DNA of 33,716 nucleotides from the NCBI GenBank assembly GCA_030604195.1, contig JAUVWI010000038.1, positions 1 to 33,716 on the forward strand. Direction: 5' to 3'. A program made the position numbers and the translations under genes. Origin of the DNA: Spirochaetales bacterium. GTDB taxonomy: Bacteria > Spirochaetota > Spirochaetia > SZUA-6 > DRHE01. Below the pieces are notes generated by a model. It saw nothing but the letters and a program-made list of their open reading frames with translations. It was not told the DNA's origin and did no database searches. Below, in pieces: positions 23,273 through 31,450 of this stretch (its first letter is position 1; every line of letters starts with the position of its first letter).

Positions 23273-23761
23273 CTATAACTCACGATTGAAAAGCAGTGAG
23301 GCCTCTTCCACTGCCCTGGGAAGACCGACCCGTGAATATAGTCTGCCCTTTCTGTATGGGAGAAGCTCAGAAAGCACCCGGTTTGCCGAATCCGATACCG
23401 AACGGAAATAATAGCCCAGCCTCCCGGTAGCTCCCCTGACCCTGATCACTGAAATTTTGAGCTTCCGGTAAAGGTCTGCAAGCTCCTCCCGATCTTCACC
23501 GGGCATTTCCGTAATGACCCGGTTGAAAGTCATTTTTTCATCCAGTTTTAACGAAACCTTCAGCTCCTGGAAGGTATTGTGTCTTCTCTGTTCCATAGCC
23601 TCGATCCTGCCGGAAAAGGAACCCAGCTTACTGACAAGGGTGTCCAGTTCAGGCCAGTCACGACGCAGGAAAGCCTCCTGCAGCTTCACTTCCAGCCCGG
23701 TAAAAACATTCAAAAGGTCGATTTCGATTTGCATTAAATTCTTTAATTCATCTATGAGCAC
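23273..23761 (-). CDS. flgN: FlgN-family export chaperone for FlgK/FlgL
   Basis: FlgN chaperones FlgK and FlgL to the export gate. The 162-residue all-helical protein has the FlgN-type pattern: an N-terminal helix LKNLMQIEIDLLNVF, a long coiled-coil centre, and a C-terminal amphipathic helix. The start is a GTG at 23761 with AAGGAG about 6 bases upstream. It heads flgN-flgK-flgL-fliW-csrA on the minus strand. The 145-base region upstream (23762-23906) must contain the operon promoter, but no clear sigma70 or sigma28 boxes stand out. Confidence 0.82.
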   Translation of the reverse strand: MLIDELKNLMQIEIDLLNVFTGLEVKLQEAFLRRDWPELDTLVSKLGSFSGRIEAMEQRRHNTFQELKVSLKLDEKMTFNRVITEMPGEDREELADLYRKLKISVIRVRGATGRLGYYFRSVSDSANRVLSELLPYRKGRLYSRVGLPRAVEEASLLFNREL

Positions 23762-23906
23762 GCTTCTCTCCTTATCTATAATTTTCGGTTTTACCTCTTC
23801 CGTGGATAAACCTTTTAATAGATAAATATCAGTTTTAGTAGTTGACTATGGCTGATTCTAAGCGGATATCACAGCCTGCTTGTGGTTGCTAAAATGTAAC
23901 CGGCAA

Positions 23907-24194
23907 TTAATAGCCCCTTTTCAGCCTCCGCGAAAGCGCTCGTTGCTTGCCAAAGAGAATATCTTCATACTCAGCTATATTTCCGGGACTCTTACTGAGA
24001 TCATATATCTGCAATTCTTTTATCCAGCCCAGCTTCATCTGTTTTATTATTTTGCCCTCTTTTAAATAAAAAGCAGTTCCCGCCGGTAAATGAAACAACA
24101 ATTCTCCGAAGCGATACTTCTTATTATTCCTTTCATCGATCAGGATCGAAATGAGCGGAATATAGGAATCCAGATAGGAATAAACCCGCCCCAC
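23907..24194 (-). CDS. C-terminal part of a frameshifted gene (unknown function)
   Basis: This frame continues the next-listed gene after a one-base shift. The frame stays open upstream of its GTG (24194), reading LGEKLYLYPPEKRNRYYFVGR across the overlap, which fits the preceding protein better than the hydrophobic tail obtained without the shift. A one-base deletion in the four-C run at 24242-24245 (plus strand) would explain it. The part encodes a basic beta-rich segment (DSYIPLISILIDERNNKKYRFGELL...) that would complete a protein of about 389 residues. I recognise no motif. Read alone it has no ribosome-binding site. Confidence 0.5.
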   Translation of the reverse strand: MGRVYSYLDSYIPLISILIDERNNKKYRFGELLFHLPAGTAFYLKEGKIIKQMKLGWIKELQIYDLSKSPGNIAEYEDILFGKQRALSRRLKRGY

Positions 24195-25075
24195 AAAATA
24201 GTAACGATTACGCTTCTCAGGTGGATATAGATAAAGCTTTTCCCCAATGTCATATGGCGCCAGTTATGGAGTAAAATACCCATTGCAGCATCACAAATCA
24301 TGCCCGGATAATACTGGAATTCACCATCAATATTCACAACCTTGTCAGGATCAAACCGCGCTACAGAAAGCGGACATCCCTTTAATATCCGCTTTTTGTT
24401 CAGATTAGTTATGGCAAAAAGAAAATAGGTCGCCGTATCCAGGGCCTGCCACGGCAGAGCATCGCCCACAATGGAGAGACGATTGCCGCTGAACGAACTG
24501 TGCAAGCGTATTGAATGCAGAGTTACGCGATGTATCCGATTTTTCTGCTTTCGTGTGTCCGGGCCAAGATAAGTACGAGACTCCAAATATTTATATATAG
24601 CTTTAATACTCTCTGTAAGATATCTGATATTGCCGGATGACAGAAGCGCCTCGCTCCCGGCATCAATATCAGGCTGATATAACGAAGGGGGCTCACCCTG
24701 CAACAGTTTATCCGCAATAATCTGCTTTTTTTTCCCTTTAGCATGAAAAACAGGGTTATTTTCATGAAAGGGAACATAAACTGCCTTAAGTTTTTCTAAT
24801 AGTAAATTCCTGACGGTTTTAAAAGGAAGTTCCCGCTTATGAATTTCACGAATAAAATGATCTTCTACTGAAGAATCAGCAGGTAAAAGAGTGAATTTTT
24901 CAATTTCCTCATAAGTCAGGCTAATGGTAGGAACAAAGGTAATTTTATATTCGGCCAGGAGCTTGATAGCCTTTTCATCGATCTTGCGTCCAGCCTTTAC
25001 AAAAACCCCGGCATCAACTAATAAACGGTCGTCCTTGTGCAAACGATCCAGGCTTTTATGGTCAATTGAAGACAT
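24140..25075 (-). CDS. N-terminal part of a frameshifted gene (unknown function)
   Basis: As it stands this frame gives 311 residues, but the last 34 (after about residue 277) are an unlikely Ile/Trp-rich tail produced by a probable one-base deletion at 24242-24245. Corrected, it joins the frame down to 23907. The protein is largely helical. The helix pattern from about 165 to 275 (VTLHSIRLHSSFSGN..., DALPWQALDTATYFLFAI, ICDAAMGILLHNWRHM) faintly recalls HD-type hydrolase regions, but no HD dyad or GYP motif is visible, so I assign no function. There is no signal peptide. A GGGGAG site precedes the ATG at 25075. It lies 13 bases after the transglutaminase-like gene and is probably co-transcribed with it. 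Confidence 0.6.
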   Translation of the reverse strand: MSSIDHKSLDRLHKDDRLLVDAGVFVKAGRKIDEKAIKLLAEYKITFVPTISLTYEEIEKFTLLPADSSVEDHFIREIHKRELPFKTVRNLLLEKLKAVYVPFHENNPVFHAKGKKKQIIADKLLQGEPPSLYQPDIDAGSEALLSSGNIRYLTESIKAIYKYLESRTYLGPDTRKQKNRIHRVTLHSIRLHSSFSGNRLSIVGDALPWQALDTATYFLFAITNLNKKRILKGCPLSVARFDPDKVVNIDGEFQYYPGMICDAAMGILLHNWRHMTLGKSFIYIHLRSVIVTILWGGFIPIWIPIFRSFRS

Positions 25076-25088
25076 CTTTTACTCCCCA

Positions 25089-26408
25089 TTAGTCTAAATT
25101 TTCAGCTACTAAAGCCTTATCCTTGAGCAGCAGGCTGCTCTGAGGCATGAAGGCAAGGCCCTGATCAATTACCCTGTCAGCTTCGTTAAAGAGCTGTTTA
25201 TTAAAAAACTCTACGAAATGATTATGCACATAGTTTTCATAACTCCTGAGGAGCTCCGGGTCTGCACCCACACTGGTTACTGCAGCCTTTATTATTTGAG
25301 CGGCCCGGCCAAAGCTGGCGACGGCAGCTTCCCGCGCCTGCAACTGATAGATATAGATACTTAAGGTTTTCCACTCATCCCTCTCCAGAAAATCGCGGTA
25401 ACGCTTATCAGTTAGCAGCGAAGCGGCATATTCCAGTTTCTTGTTTTCGACCAGATCGATAACCCAGTTATGCAGCAGGTCGCTTTTTAGTTTAACAAAA
25501 GTTGAATTATGGCTGACAACATCAGCCGCCTGAATGATAAGCTCCACTCCCTTCCGGTAATCACCGTGCAGTCCATACCATGATGCTAAATTTGAGAAAG
25601 CTACAATTAAACGGTCATATGATTCCTCATCACCCAGCAGGGCATAAGCATCAACCGCGGGCCCCAGGGCTGCTCCATATTCCCTCTCTTCACTCAAAAA
25701 GGCAACCCTGTTGAAGAGGATCAATGCCAATAGACCGCGCTCGCCTACCTCCTGCCTGTCCGCATAATTTGCAGGTGAAACATAGGAAAAACCGGTGATC
25801 TTGCCGAATTCATCCTTAAACTCCTTCTTGGAGCCCGGATCAAAGCCGGCAGGAGAAGTAGTCTCCACATCGTAGGCGGTTTTTCCCGCCTGTACCCGGC
25901 AGAAAGCATGATCAGCAGTGCGCACTGCCCATACCTTCAACCCTATTGAACGGCAGAGGAGCAGGTAAAGCACAGCCGAAGAAACACAGTTAAAACTGCC
26001 CTCTTCAAGCAGAACATCGATCCTGGTCTGCCGGACATCATATACTTTTAAAAGGTGTTCATGGATGAAAAGCAGAATCTTTTCCGCTCTCACTGCAGGA
26101 TCATCACTGCCGCCGGCCACCAGAGCTACCTGAGCAAAGAGATCTTCAATGTCAGCCTGGTATAAATCAGCCGTGGACCCGGTAAGGCCGGAAAACTCTA
26201 AAGCTGCGCCGGACAGAACATCCAGGGGCAGGGGTTCTATGATCCCGGCCAGGCTGACCGCTATGGGCAAGGGCTCCAGCCTGGGCGGATTATCCTTAAG
26301 CAGGGCGGAGTCTCCATAGACTGAGGAAGATGGCTGGGTATTGAAATAGAGCAGCAGGGCCATGATTAATAGAGCAATTCGGTGTAATTTTATTGCAGGG
26401 TATTCCAT
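25089..26408 (-). CDS. secreted transglutaminase-fold protein with helical repeats
   Basis: The 439-residue protein starts with a signal peptide (basic KLHR, then a hydrophobic stretch to about residue 22) and so acts in the periplasm or outside. It has a papain/transglutaminase-like fold with a plausible triad: C141 in SFNCVSSAVLYLLL, H167 in TADHAFCRV, and D180 in AYDVETT. From about residue 225 on it is all helical, with TPR-like pairs. Bacterial proteins of this kind are peptidases, amidases or scaffolds; the substrate is unknown. The start has no clear ribosome-binding site. It is divergent from trxB and probably forms an operon with the frameshifted gene. Confidence 0.65.
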   Translation of the reverse strand: MEYPAIKLHRIALLIMALLLYFNTQPSSSVYGDSALLKDNPPRLEPLPIAVSLAGIIEPLPLDVLSGAALEFSGLTGSTADLYQADIEDLFAQVALVAGGSDDPAVRAEKILLFIHEHLLKVYDVRQTRIDVLLEEGSFNCVSSAVLYLLLCRSIGLKVWAVRTADHAFCRVQAGKTAYDVETTSPAGFDPGSKKEFKDEFGKITGFSYVSPANYADRQEVGERGLLALILFNRVAFLSEEREYGAALGPAVDAYALLGDEESYDRLIVAFSNLASWYGLHGDYRKGVELIIQAADVVSHNSTFVKLKSDLLHNWVIDLVENKKLEYAASLLTDKRYRDFLERDEWKTLSIYIYQLQAREAAVASFGRAAQIIKAAVTSVGADPELLRSYENYVHNHFVEFFNKQLFNEADRVIDQGLAFMPQSSLLLKDKALVAENLD

Positions 26409-26470
26409 GTTTTAAATTTTATTGTTATTTTTACCAGGTATCAAGTAATTTTGCAAATCAGGAGGCATTA

Positions 26471-27421
26471 ATGCAAGTTGACAAAGATCTTATTATAATC
26501 GGCGCCGGCGGAGCAGGCCTTTCAGCGGCTCAATACGCAGCCCGTGCCAACCTCTCTGTTCTGGTTATCGAGGAAATGGCAGCAGGCGGCCAATGTCTCA
26601 TTATTGATCAACTGGAAAACTATCCCGGTTTTCCGGAAGCTATAACAGGCTTTGAGATGAGCCAAAAACTGGAAAGGCAGGCCAGGAATTTCGGAGCGGA
26701 ATTCTTAAGCGCAACAGTTAAGAGCGTGGTAAAGCAGAGCAGTGGTGAAAGAGCGCCCTACTTCAAGGTAGATACCACTGGTGGAACACTAAATTCCCTC
26801 ACAGTGATTATCGCTACCGGTGCAAAACACCGTACCCTTGATATACCCGGAGAAAAGGAATTCTCCGGCAGGGGGGTATCCTACTGCGCAACCTGTGACG
26901 GACCATTTTTTAAGGAGAAACGCCTGCTGGTTGCGGGCGGCGGCGACGCCGCTTGTGATGAGGCCATGTTTCTCGCCAATCTTACCGACAGGATAATCAT
27001 GATCCACCGCAAGGAACGCTTCCGCGCCCAGAGAATTTTAGCCCAGCGGGTTCTGAATAATCCACATATTGAAGTTCGTTTCAATACCGAGCTTAAAGAG
27101 ATCAGCGGCACAGATAGGGTGGAAGGGGTAAAACTCTATAACAATAAAGAAAAGACGCTATACTCAGAAGAGCTCGATGCAATATTCATTTTTATCGGCT
27201 CCATTCCCCAGAGCCGTATAATCGAGGGCCTGGAACTTGATGAAGCAGGTTATATCATTACTAATCAGAAAATGGAAACCAACATCAGCGGACTCTACAC
27301 AGCCGGGGATGTTCGCTCTACTCCCTTCCGCCAGCTGGTAGTAGCCGCCGGCGAAGGAGCAATTGCGGCTCACTCCGTTTCTCAATATATCGATGAATTA
27401 AAGGGTGAGGCCTACATTTGA
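26471..27421 (+). CDS. trxB: thioredoxin reductase
   Basis: TrxB passes electrons from NADPH through FAD to thioredoxin. With the ATG at 26471 (AGGAGG at 26460-26465) the protein has 316 residues, the usual length. It has the FAD-binding GAGGAG (11-16), the redox pair C139-A-T-C142-D, the NADPH-binding GGGDAACDE (156-164) and the FAD-closing AGDVRSTPFRQLV. A longer frame back to 26393 would overlap the divergent gene and has no ribosome-binding site. It heads a packed operon with lipM, a GH3 glycosidase and an acetyltransferase, with overlaps of 4 and 19 bases and a zero-base junction. Confidence 0.95.
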   Translation: MQVDKDLIIIGAGGAGLSAAQYAARANLSVLVIEEMAAGGQCLIIDQLENYPGFPEAITGFEMSQKLERQARNFGAEFLSATVKSVVKQSSGERAPYFKVDTTGGTLNSLTVIIATGAKHRTLDIPGEKEFSGRGVSYCATCDGPFFKEKRLLVAGGGDAACDEAMFLANLTDRIIMIHRKERFRAQRILAQRVLNNPHIEVRFNTELKEISGTDRVEGVKLYNNKEKTLYSEELDAIFIFIGSIPQSRIIEGLELDEAGYIITNQKMETNISGLYTAGDVRSTPFRQLVVAAGEGAIAAHSVSQYIDELKGEAYI

Positions 27422-28227
27422 GCCTCACTTATAAGGGAGCCTTCCGTTTAATCCTGCAGCCTCCCATGGAGGGACGCCGGAATATGGCCATTGATGAAGC
27501 CCTGCTCCTGAAAGCTTCGGAGGGAGATATTGCGCCGGTTTTAAGGCTATATGGCTTCTCGCCGCCTACCCTCTCTCTGGGCCGCTTCCAACGTCTGGAG
27601 GGCATGATTGATAGAGGAAAAATTGAAAAGAACGGGATCACCCTGGTGCGCCGGCCCACCGGAGGCCAGGCTGTGCTTCATGATCAGGAACTCACCTACG
27701 CGGTAATCTTAAGCAAAGAACATATGGAACCCTTCAGTAAAAGAGCAATCTATAGATTTATTTCTTCACTGCTCCTTGAAGGGTTACGGGTACTTAATAT
27801 CGGCGGGGCAATTAATAGAAACCGCATTGGCAGCCCTTACAATCCTGACTGCTTCCGCACCTCGGCTGAATATGAGATTTCCGGCAGCGAGGGCAACAAG
27901 CTAATAGGGAGCGCCCAGCTCCTGACCCGCTCCGCCTCTCTGCAGCATGGCTCCATTCCCCTTAACTCCTCCTATACCGGGATATCAAGCTACATTATAA
28001 CTGGCCAGCCATCAGACAAGGGCGAAGAAACCGGGCAGAAACCGGCGTCACTGGAAAGTGAGCTTGGTCGCTCCATCTCTTTTTCTGAAGCTGTATCAGC
28101 CTTTACAGCAGGCTTCAGAAAGCTGATCCCTGTTGAGGAGTCAGATATTAACCATGAGGAGATGGAATTGGCCGAGGAACTCTACCTGACAAAATACTTA
28201 AAAAAAGAATGGAATCTAAAATTTTAA
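27418..28227 (+). CDS. lipoyl/octanoyl transferase (LipM-like)
   Basis: The protein belongs to the biotin/lipoate ligase-transferase family. It has RRPTGGQAVLHD at 78-89, then PDCFRTSAEYE with Cys145, GNKLIGSAQ with Lys161 and LQHGSIPL. The Cys/Lys arrangement matches LipM octanoyl transferase (octanoyl-ACP to GcvH or E2), whereas true LplA ligases lack that Cys. LipL amidotransferase is the alternative. The 269-residue length is typical. It starts at a TTG whose last two bases lie in the trxB stop (TTGA), behind AAGGGTGAGG at 27401-27410. The 3' end overlaps the next gene by 19 bases. Confidence 0.82.
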   Translation: MSLTYKGAFRLILQPPMEGRRNMAIDEALLLKASEGDIAPVLRLYGFSPPTLSLGRFQRLEGMIDRGKIEKNGITLVRRPTGGQAVLHDQELTYAVILSKEHMEPFSKRAIYRFISSLLLEGLRVLNIGGAINRNRIGSPYNPDCFRTSAEYEISGSEGNKLIGSAQLLTRSASLQHGSIPLNSSYTGISSYIITGQPSDKGEETGQKPASLESELGRSISFSEAVSAFTAGFRKLIPVEESDINHEEMELAEELYLTKYLKKEWNLKF

Positions 28228-29882
28228 TTTTTACAGCTCTACTGCTCTGCTCCATAGGAGCGCGGGACATTTCCGCGGTTCCGACCTTCTGGGATGACGG
28301 CAGCGAGCAGAAAGTTATAAGCGCTATTATCAGCGCAATGAATGATCAGGAGCTTTTGGGTCAGGTTTTTATTCTTGGCTATGTGGGGCAGTATCCGTAC
28401 CTGGAATTAAACAACTGGATTAAAAACAGACAGATAGGTGGGGTCAAAATATTCAGCCGCAATGTGAAAAACCTTGCCTCCCTGGCGCGCGATATTACCA
28501 ACATGCAGAGATCAAGCATGCAGGGACCTTTCCGCATACCCCTGCTGGTTGCCACCGACCAGGAGGGAGGCTGGGTCAATCACCTGAAGGCTGAAACCTC
28601 AAGAACCGCCGGCAACCTGGCTCTTGGAGCAACCGGACTGCTCCGAGACTCTTACCTTACCGGCTATTATATAGGACAGGAGTTACGGCAGGTGGGCATT
28701 AATATGAATTTTGCGCCTACAATTGATGTTTACTCCAATCCGGACGCCAGTGTAATAGGACCAAGAGCATTTTCATCCGATCCCCTGCAGACAGCCTTCC
28801 TGGCCATTGCCTACTTCAGGGGCATGAGCCGTCAGGGTATAATCTGCACGGCCAAGCATTTTCCCGGTCACGGTGATGCTGATAAAGATTCCCACGGTAC
28901 CCTGCCGGTAATAAATATTTCCTTTGCAAAGATGTGGGAACGGGAACTGCTGCCCTACCGCTTATTGATCAGGGAAGGACTCCCCGCTATTATGAGCGGC
29001 CATCTGGCCTATCCCGGAATCCTGGATAATAATGATCCTTCATCCCTCTCTCCCTTCTTTTCCCACCAGGTTTTGCGGGAGAAAATGGGTTTTGAGGGTA
29101 TTCTGGTGACTGATGACCTGGAAATGAATGGCGCCCTTGTCGGTGGTTTAACCACTGCAGAGGCCAGCCAGGCCGCACTGGAAGCGGGGAATGATATGAT
29201 CCTCATATCACACACCCCTCGTATCCAGGAACAAGCCTGGAACAGGCTTCTAAAGGCAATGAGAAAGGAGCCGGCATTCAGGCAAAGAATCGAGCAAGCG
29301 GTAGAGCGTATTCTAAAGGTGAAATGGCAGGCTTTCAGAGGGGAAAATCCTGTACCTCTCTATCCGGACCCGGAGCAGGCTGCCAGGGCAATTCCCAGTC
29401 CTGAAGGCGCTGACTTCTTCTGGCAGCATTCCGTGCGTAGTGTGACCCTGGTAAAGGATGAAAACATCCCCTTTCTTCCCGCCGAGGATGAAAAACTGTT
29501 AATCGCCGGCCAGTTCCCGGGATTCCTGGAAGAGGGCCTTAAGCGCTACCCGCAGGCGGATACTTTTCTTTTTCCCTATTCTCCCTTCTACTACTCTCTG
29601 GATAGATACCGCTCCGCCATTCTTCTTAAGAGCGGAGATTATGATACCATTATATTCTGTCTGGCCAACTTCAACAGCCTGGAAATTTTGAAAGCCCTGG
29701 AGAATTCCGGAAAAAAGATCCTGGTTATCTCTACCCTCACTCCTGTTTATCTGCGTGAGACACCATGGGTAACCTCCAGCATAGCTGTTTACGGCACCAG
29801 CAGAGAATCCTTCAAATCCGGTTTCGGAGCCCTGATCGGAGATTTTATCCCCGAGGGGAAACTGCCGGTGGATTTTTTTTAA
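28209..29882 (+). CDS. secreted glycoside hydrolase family 3 beta-N-acetylhexosaminidase (NagZ-like)
   Basis: This enzyme probably cleaves beta-N-acetylglucosaminides, for example in peptidoglycan. A signal peptide at about 1-23 (ILIFTALLLCSIGA) directs it out of the cytosol, unlike cytosolic NagZ. GH3 features: GGVKIFSRN (77-85), DQEGGWVN (117-124), KHFPGHGDADKDSHG with the D227/H229 dyad typical of the NagZ subgroup, and the nucleophile D302 in VTDDLEMNG. A C-terminal domain at about 400-557 follows, as in two-domain Bacillus NagZ. It overlaps lipM by 19 bases and abuts the acetyltransferase gene without a gap. It may act in recycling or remodelling of the wall around the periplasmic flagella. 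Confidence 0.85.
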   Translation: MESKILIFTALLLCSIGARDISAVPTFWDDGSEQKVISAIISAMNDQELLGQVFILGYVGQYPYLELNNWIKNRQIGGVKIFSRNVKNLASLARDITNMQRSSMQGPFRIPLLVATDQEGGWVNHLKAETSRTAGNLALGATGLLRDSYLTGYYIGQELRQVGINMNFAPTIDVYSNPDASVIGPRAFSSDPLQTAFLAIAYFRGMSRQGIICTAKHFPGHGDADKDSHGTLPVINISFAKMWERELLPYRLLIREGLPAIMSGHLAYPGILDNNDPSSLSPFFSHQVLREKMGFEGILVTDDLEMNGALVGGLTTAEASQAALEAGNDMILISHTPRIQEQAWNRLLKAMRKEPAFRQRIEQAVERILKVKWQAFRGENPVPLYPDPEQAARAIPSPEGADFFWQHSVRSVTLVKDENIPFLPAEDEKLLIAGQFPGFLEEGLKRYPQADTFLFPYSPFYYSLDRYRSAILLKSGDYDTIIFCLANFNSLEILKALENSGKKILVISTLTPVYLRETPWVTSSIAVYGTSRESFKSGFGALIGDFIPEGKLPVDFF

Positions 29883-30725
29883 ATGAGCTGGAAAAGGGCG
29901 GCCGCAAAAGATCTACCGGCATTAAAAGATTTCCTGCTGCAGGAAGAATGGCGCTGCGTCCCCTTTACATCGCGCTTAAGGCAGGATGATAGAAAACCCT
30001 TCTCCAGACGGCCAGATAAGCGTATCTTCATAAACAGGGATAGAGACAAAGTAAGTGGAGCTCTAATGGTTACTGCCAGGGGTCTTTTTATTCCCGTACT
30101 GGCAGAGAGAGAACAGACCCTTTTCAGCAACTTAAAGAAGATGTCCCCCTCCCTTTACTCTATCATGGGCACTTTACCTGATGTTCAGGCTGTTGCAGTA
30201 TGTTTTCCTATTCACCCTGAGGTTACGGTAGATTACTTCTTAATGACCCTAAGCAGAGACGATTACCGGGCCCCGTGCCCTGTATATACCCCCGGGCTGG
30301 AAATCCACGAAGCTTCCTTAAAAGATGCTAATCGCCTCTTCCCGCTGCAAGCCGCTTATGAGATCGAAGAGGTAATAATCAGTCCCGATCATTTTCATAA
30401 AAAGGCCAGCTTCATTACGTTCAAGCGGGCTCTGCAGAGGGAACTGATCACTGTGGCAGATATGGAAGGAAGGGCCGTGGCCAAAGCAGGAACCAATGCT
30501 CAAGGCTTCAATACCGCTCAGATTGGCGGTGTATATACGGTAGAAGAGAAGCGAAATAAGGGTATCGCTTTCCTGGCAATGTCCGGACTGCTGGAACGTA
30601 TATTCAAAGAGAAAGAGATGGCCAGCCTCTTTGTTAAAAAAAATAATCCGGCAGCCATCTCCCTCTATCGGAAACTCGGCTTCACCCTGAGAGAGTCCTA
30701 TAGAATATGCTACTACAACCTTTGA
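29883..30725 (+). CDS. GNAT-family N-acetyltransferase
   Basis: This 280-residue protein has a C-terminal GNAT domain (about 138-280), which transfers acetyl from acetyl-CoA to an amine. The acetyl-CoA loop is visible at TVEEKRNKGIAFLAM (219-233), and the V-shaped strand plus helix KKNNPAAISLYRKLGF at 252-267 is typical. Residues 1-135 are a second, poorly conserved domain, so a tandem GNAT is possible. It starts directly after the GH3 stop, no spacing. The substrate is unknown. It is the last gene of the trxB operon. Confidence 0.8.
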   Translation: MSWKRAAAKDLPALKDFLLQEEWRCVPFTSRLRQDDRKPFSRRPDKRIFINRDRDKVSGALMVTARGLFIPVLAEREQTLFSNLKKMSPSLYSIMGTLPDVQAVAVCFPIHPEVTVDYFLMTLSRDDYRAPCPVYTPGLEIHEASLKDANRLFPLQAAYEIEEVIISPDHFHKKASFITFKRALQRELITVADMEGRAVAKAGTNAQGFNTAQIGGVYTVEEKRNKGIAFLAMSGLLERIFKEKEMASLFVKKNNPAAISLYRKLGFTLRESYRICYYNL

Positions 30726-30846
30726 CTATCGTTTAAATAGCTCTTCTACAGCAGCCGATTACACTTTCTATTTCATTTGCCCTAAAATATTTTGATGATT
30801 AGGGTGATTCCTATGTTCTTAGTCAAGCACTCCCAGTTCCCTCCTC

Positions 30847-31310
30847 CTATGCAACTTTATAATACCTTAGCTTTCGTTGGCGCACCGCCGGCGAGCTATA
30901 CTTATAGAACTCACCGCGAGATATCAGCGTGTACATCAGTTCCAGAATGCGCCGCCCGATTGCCACAATGGCGATTCCCCGACCTCGGGTCGCAGCAATA
31001 CGCTCAAACACCTCCTTAAACGGTTTCCTTAACGGCGAACGAATAGCGGTCCAGGCAGACTGGATCATCGCCCGGCGGATTGCTGGGTTACCGCTTTTCG
31101 TAATGTGCCCGAGACGACAGGTGTCGCAGGACATGTCGATCCGGCCTACACGCCTACAACATCACCGTAGCGTAACCGTGCCGCCAAGCGTTCACGTCCT
31201 ACAACATCGGTTTTTCCGTTCCACCTTTCCATAGAACCACCTCGAGAAATGGCGCAAGCCTCATAAGTTCTCTTTCCCAGATCAATGCCAACAAATCGTT
31301 CCCCTTCCAT
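30847..31310 (-). pseudogene. decayed IS110-family transposase
   Basis: The minus strand holds two fragments of one transposase in different frames. The 5' part (31146-31310) starts at an ATG behind GGAGG and encodes MEGERFVGIDLGKRTYEACA, the N-terminal DEDD-type IS110 domain including its first Asp. It stops after 54 residues. The 3' part (30847-31134) encodes RLGHITKSGNPAIRRAMIQSA..., the conserved C-terminal domain around the IS110 Ser region. Most of the middle is deleted and the frames differ, so the gene is dead. IS110 elements lack long terminal inverted repeats, so the element ends cannot be drawn. Flanks 30726-30846 and 31311-31450 hold no gene; CCCTAA/TTAGGG at 30780-30804 is a small inverted repeat near the junction. 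Confidence 0.78.
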
Positions 31311-31450
31311 ATCGTCCTCCTATTGATTAAAATGGGAACCAGGAGTCCTGTGATGTACTCGCTGGTGTTTACATCCTTTTTAGAACATATCTACTTATAT
31401 GTGTGTTAGGGGGCGCCGGACATCGTAATGAATGGCATGGACTATAACGT

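Noticed and set aside
30792-31234. Plus-strand open frames over the IS110 remnant
   Set aside because: They are shadows of the transposase fragments on the minus strand, with no family resemblance or ribosome-binding sites.
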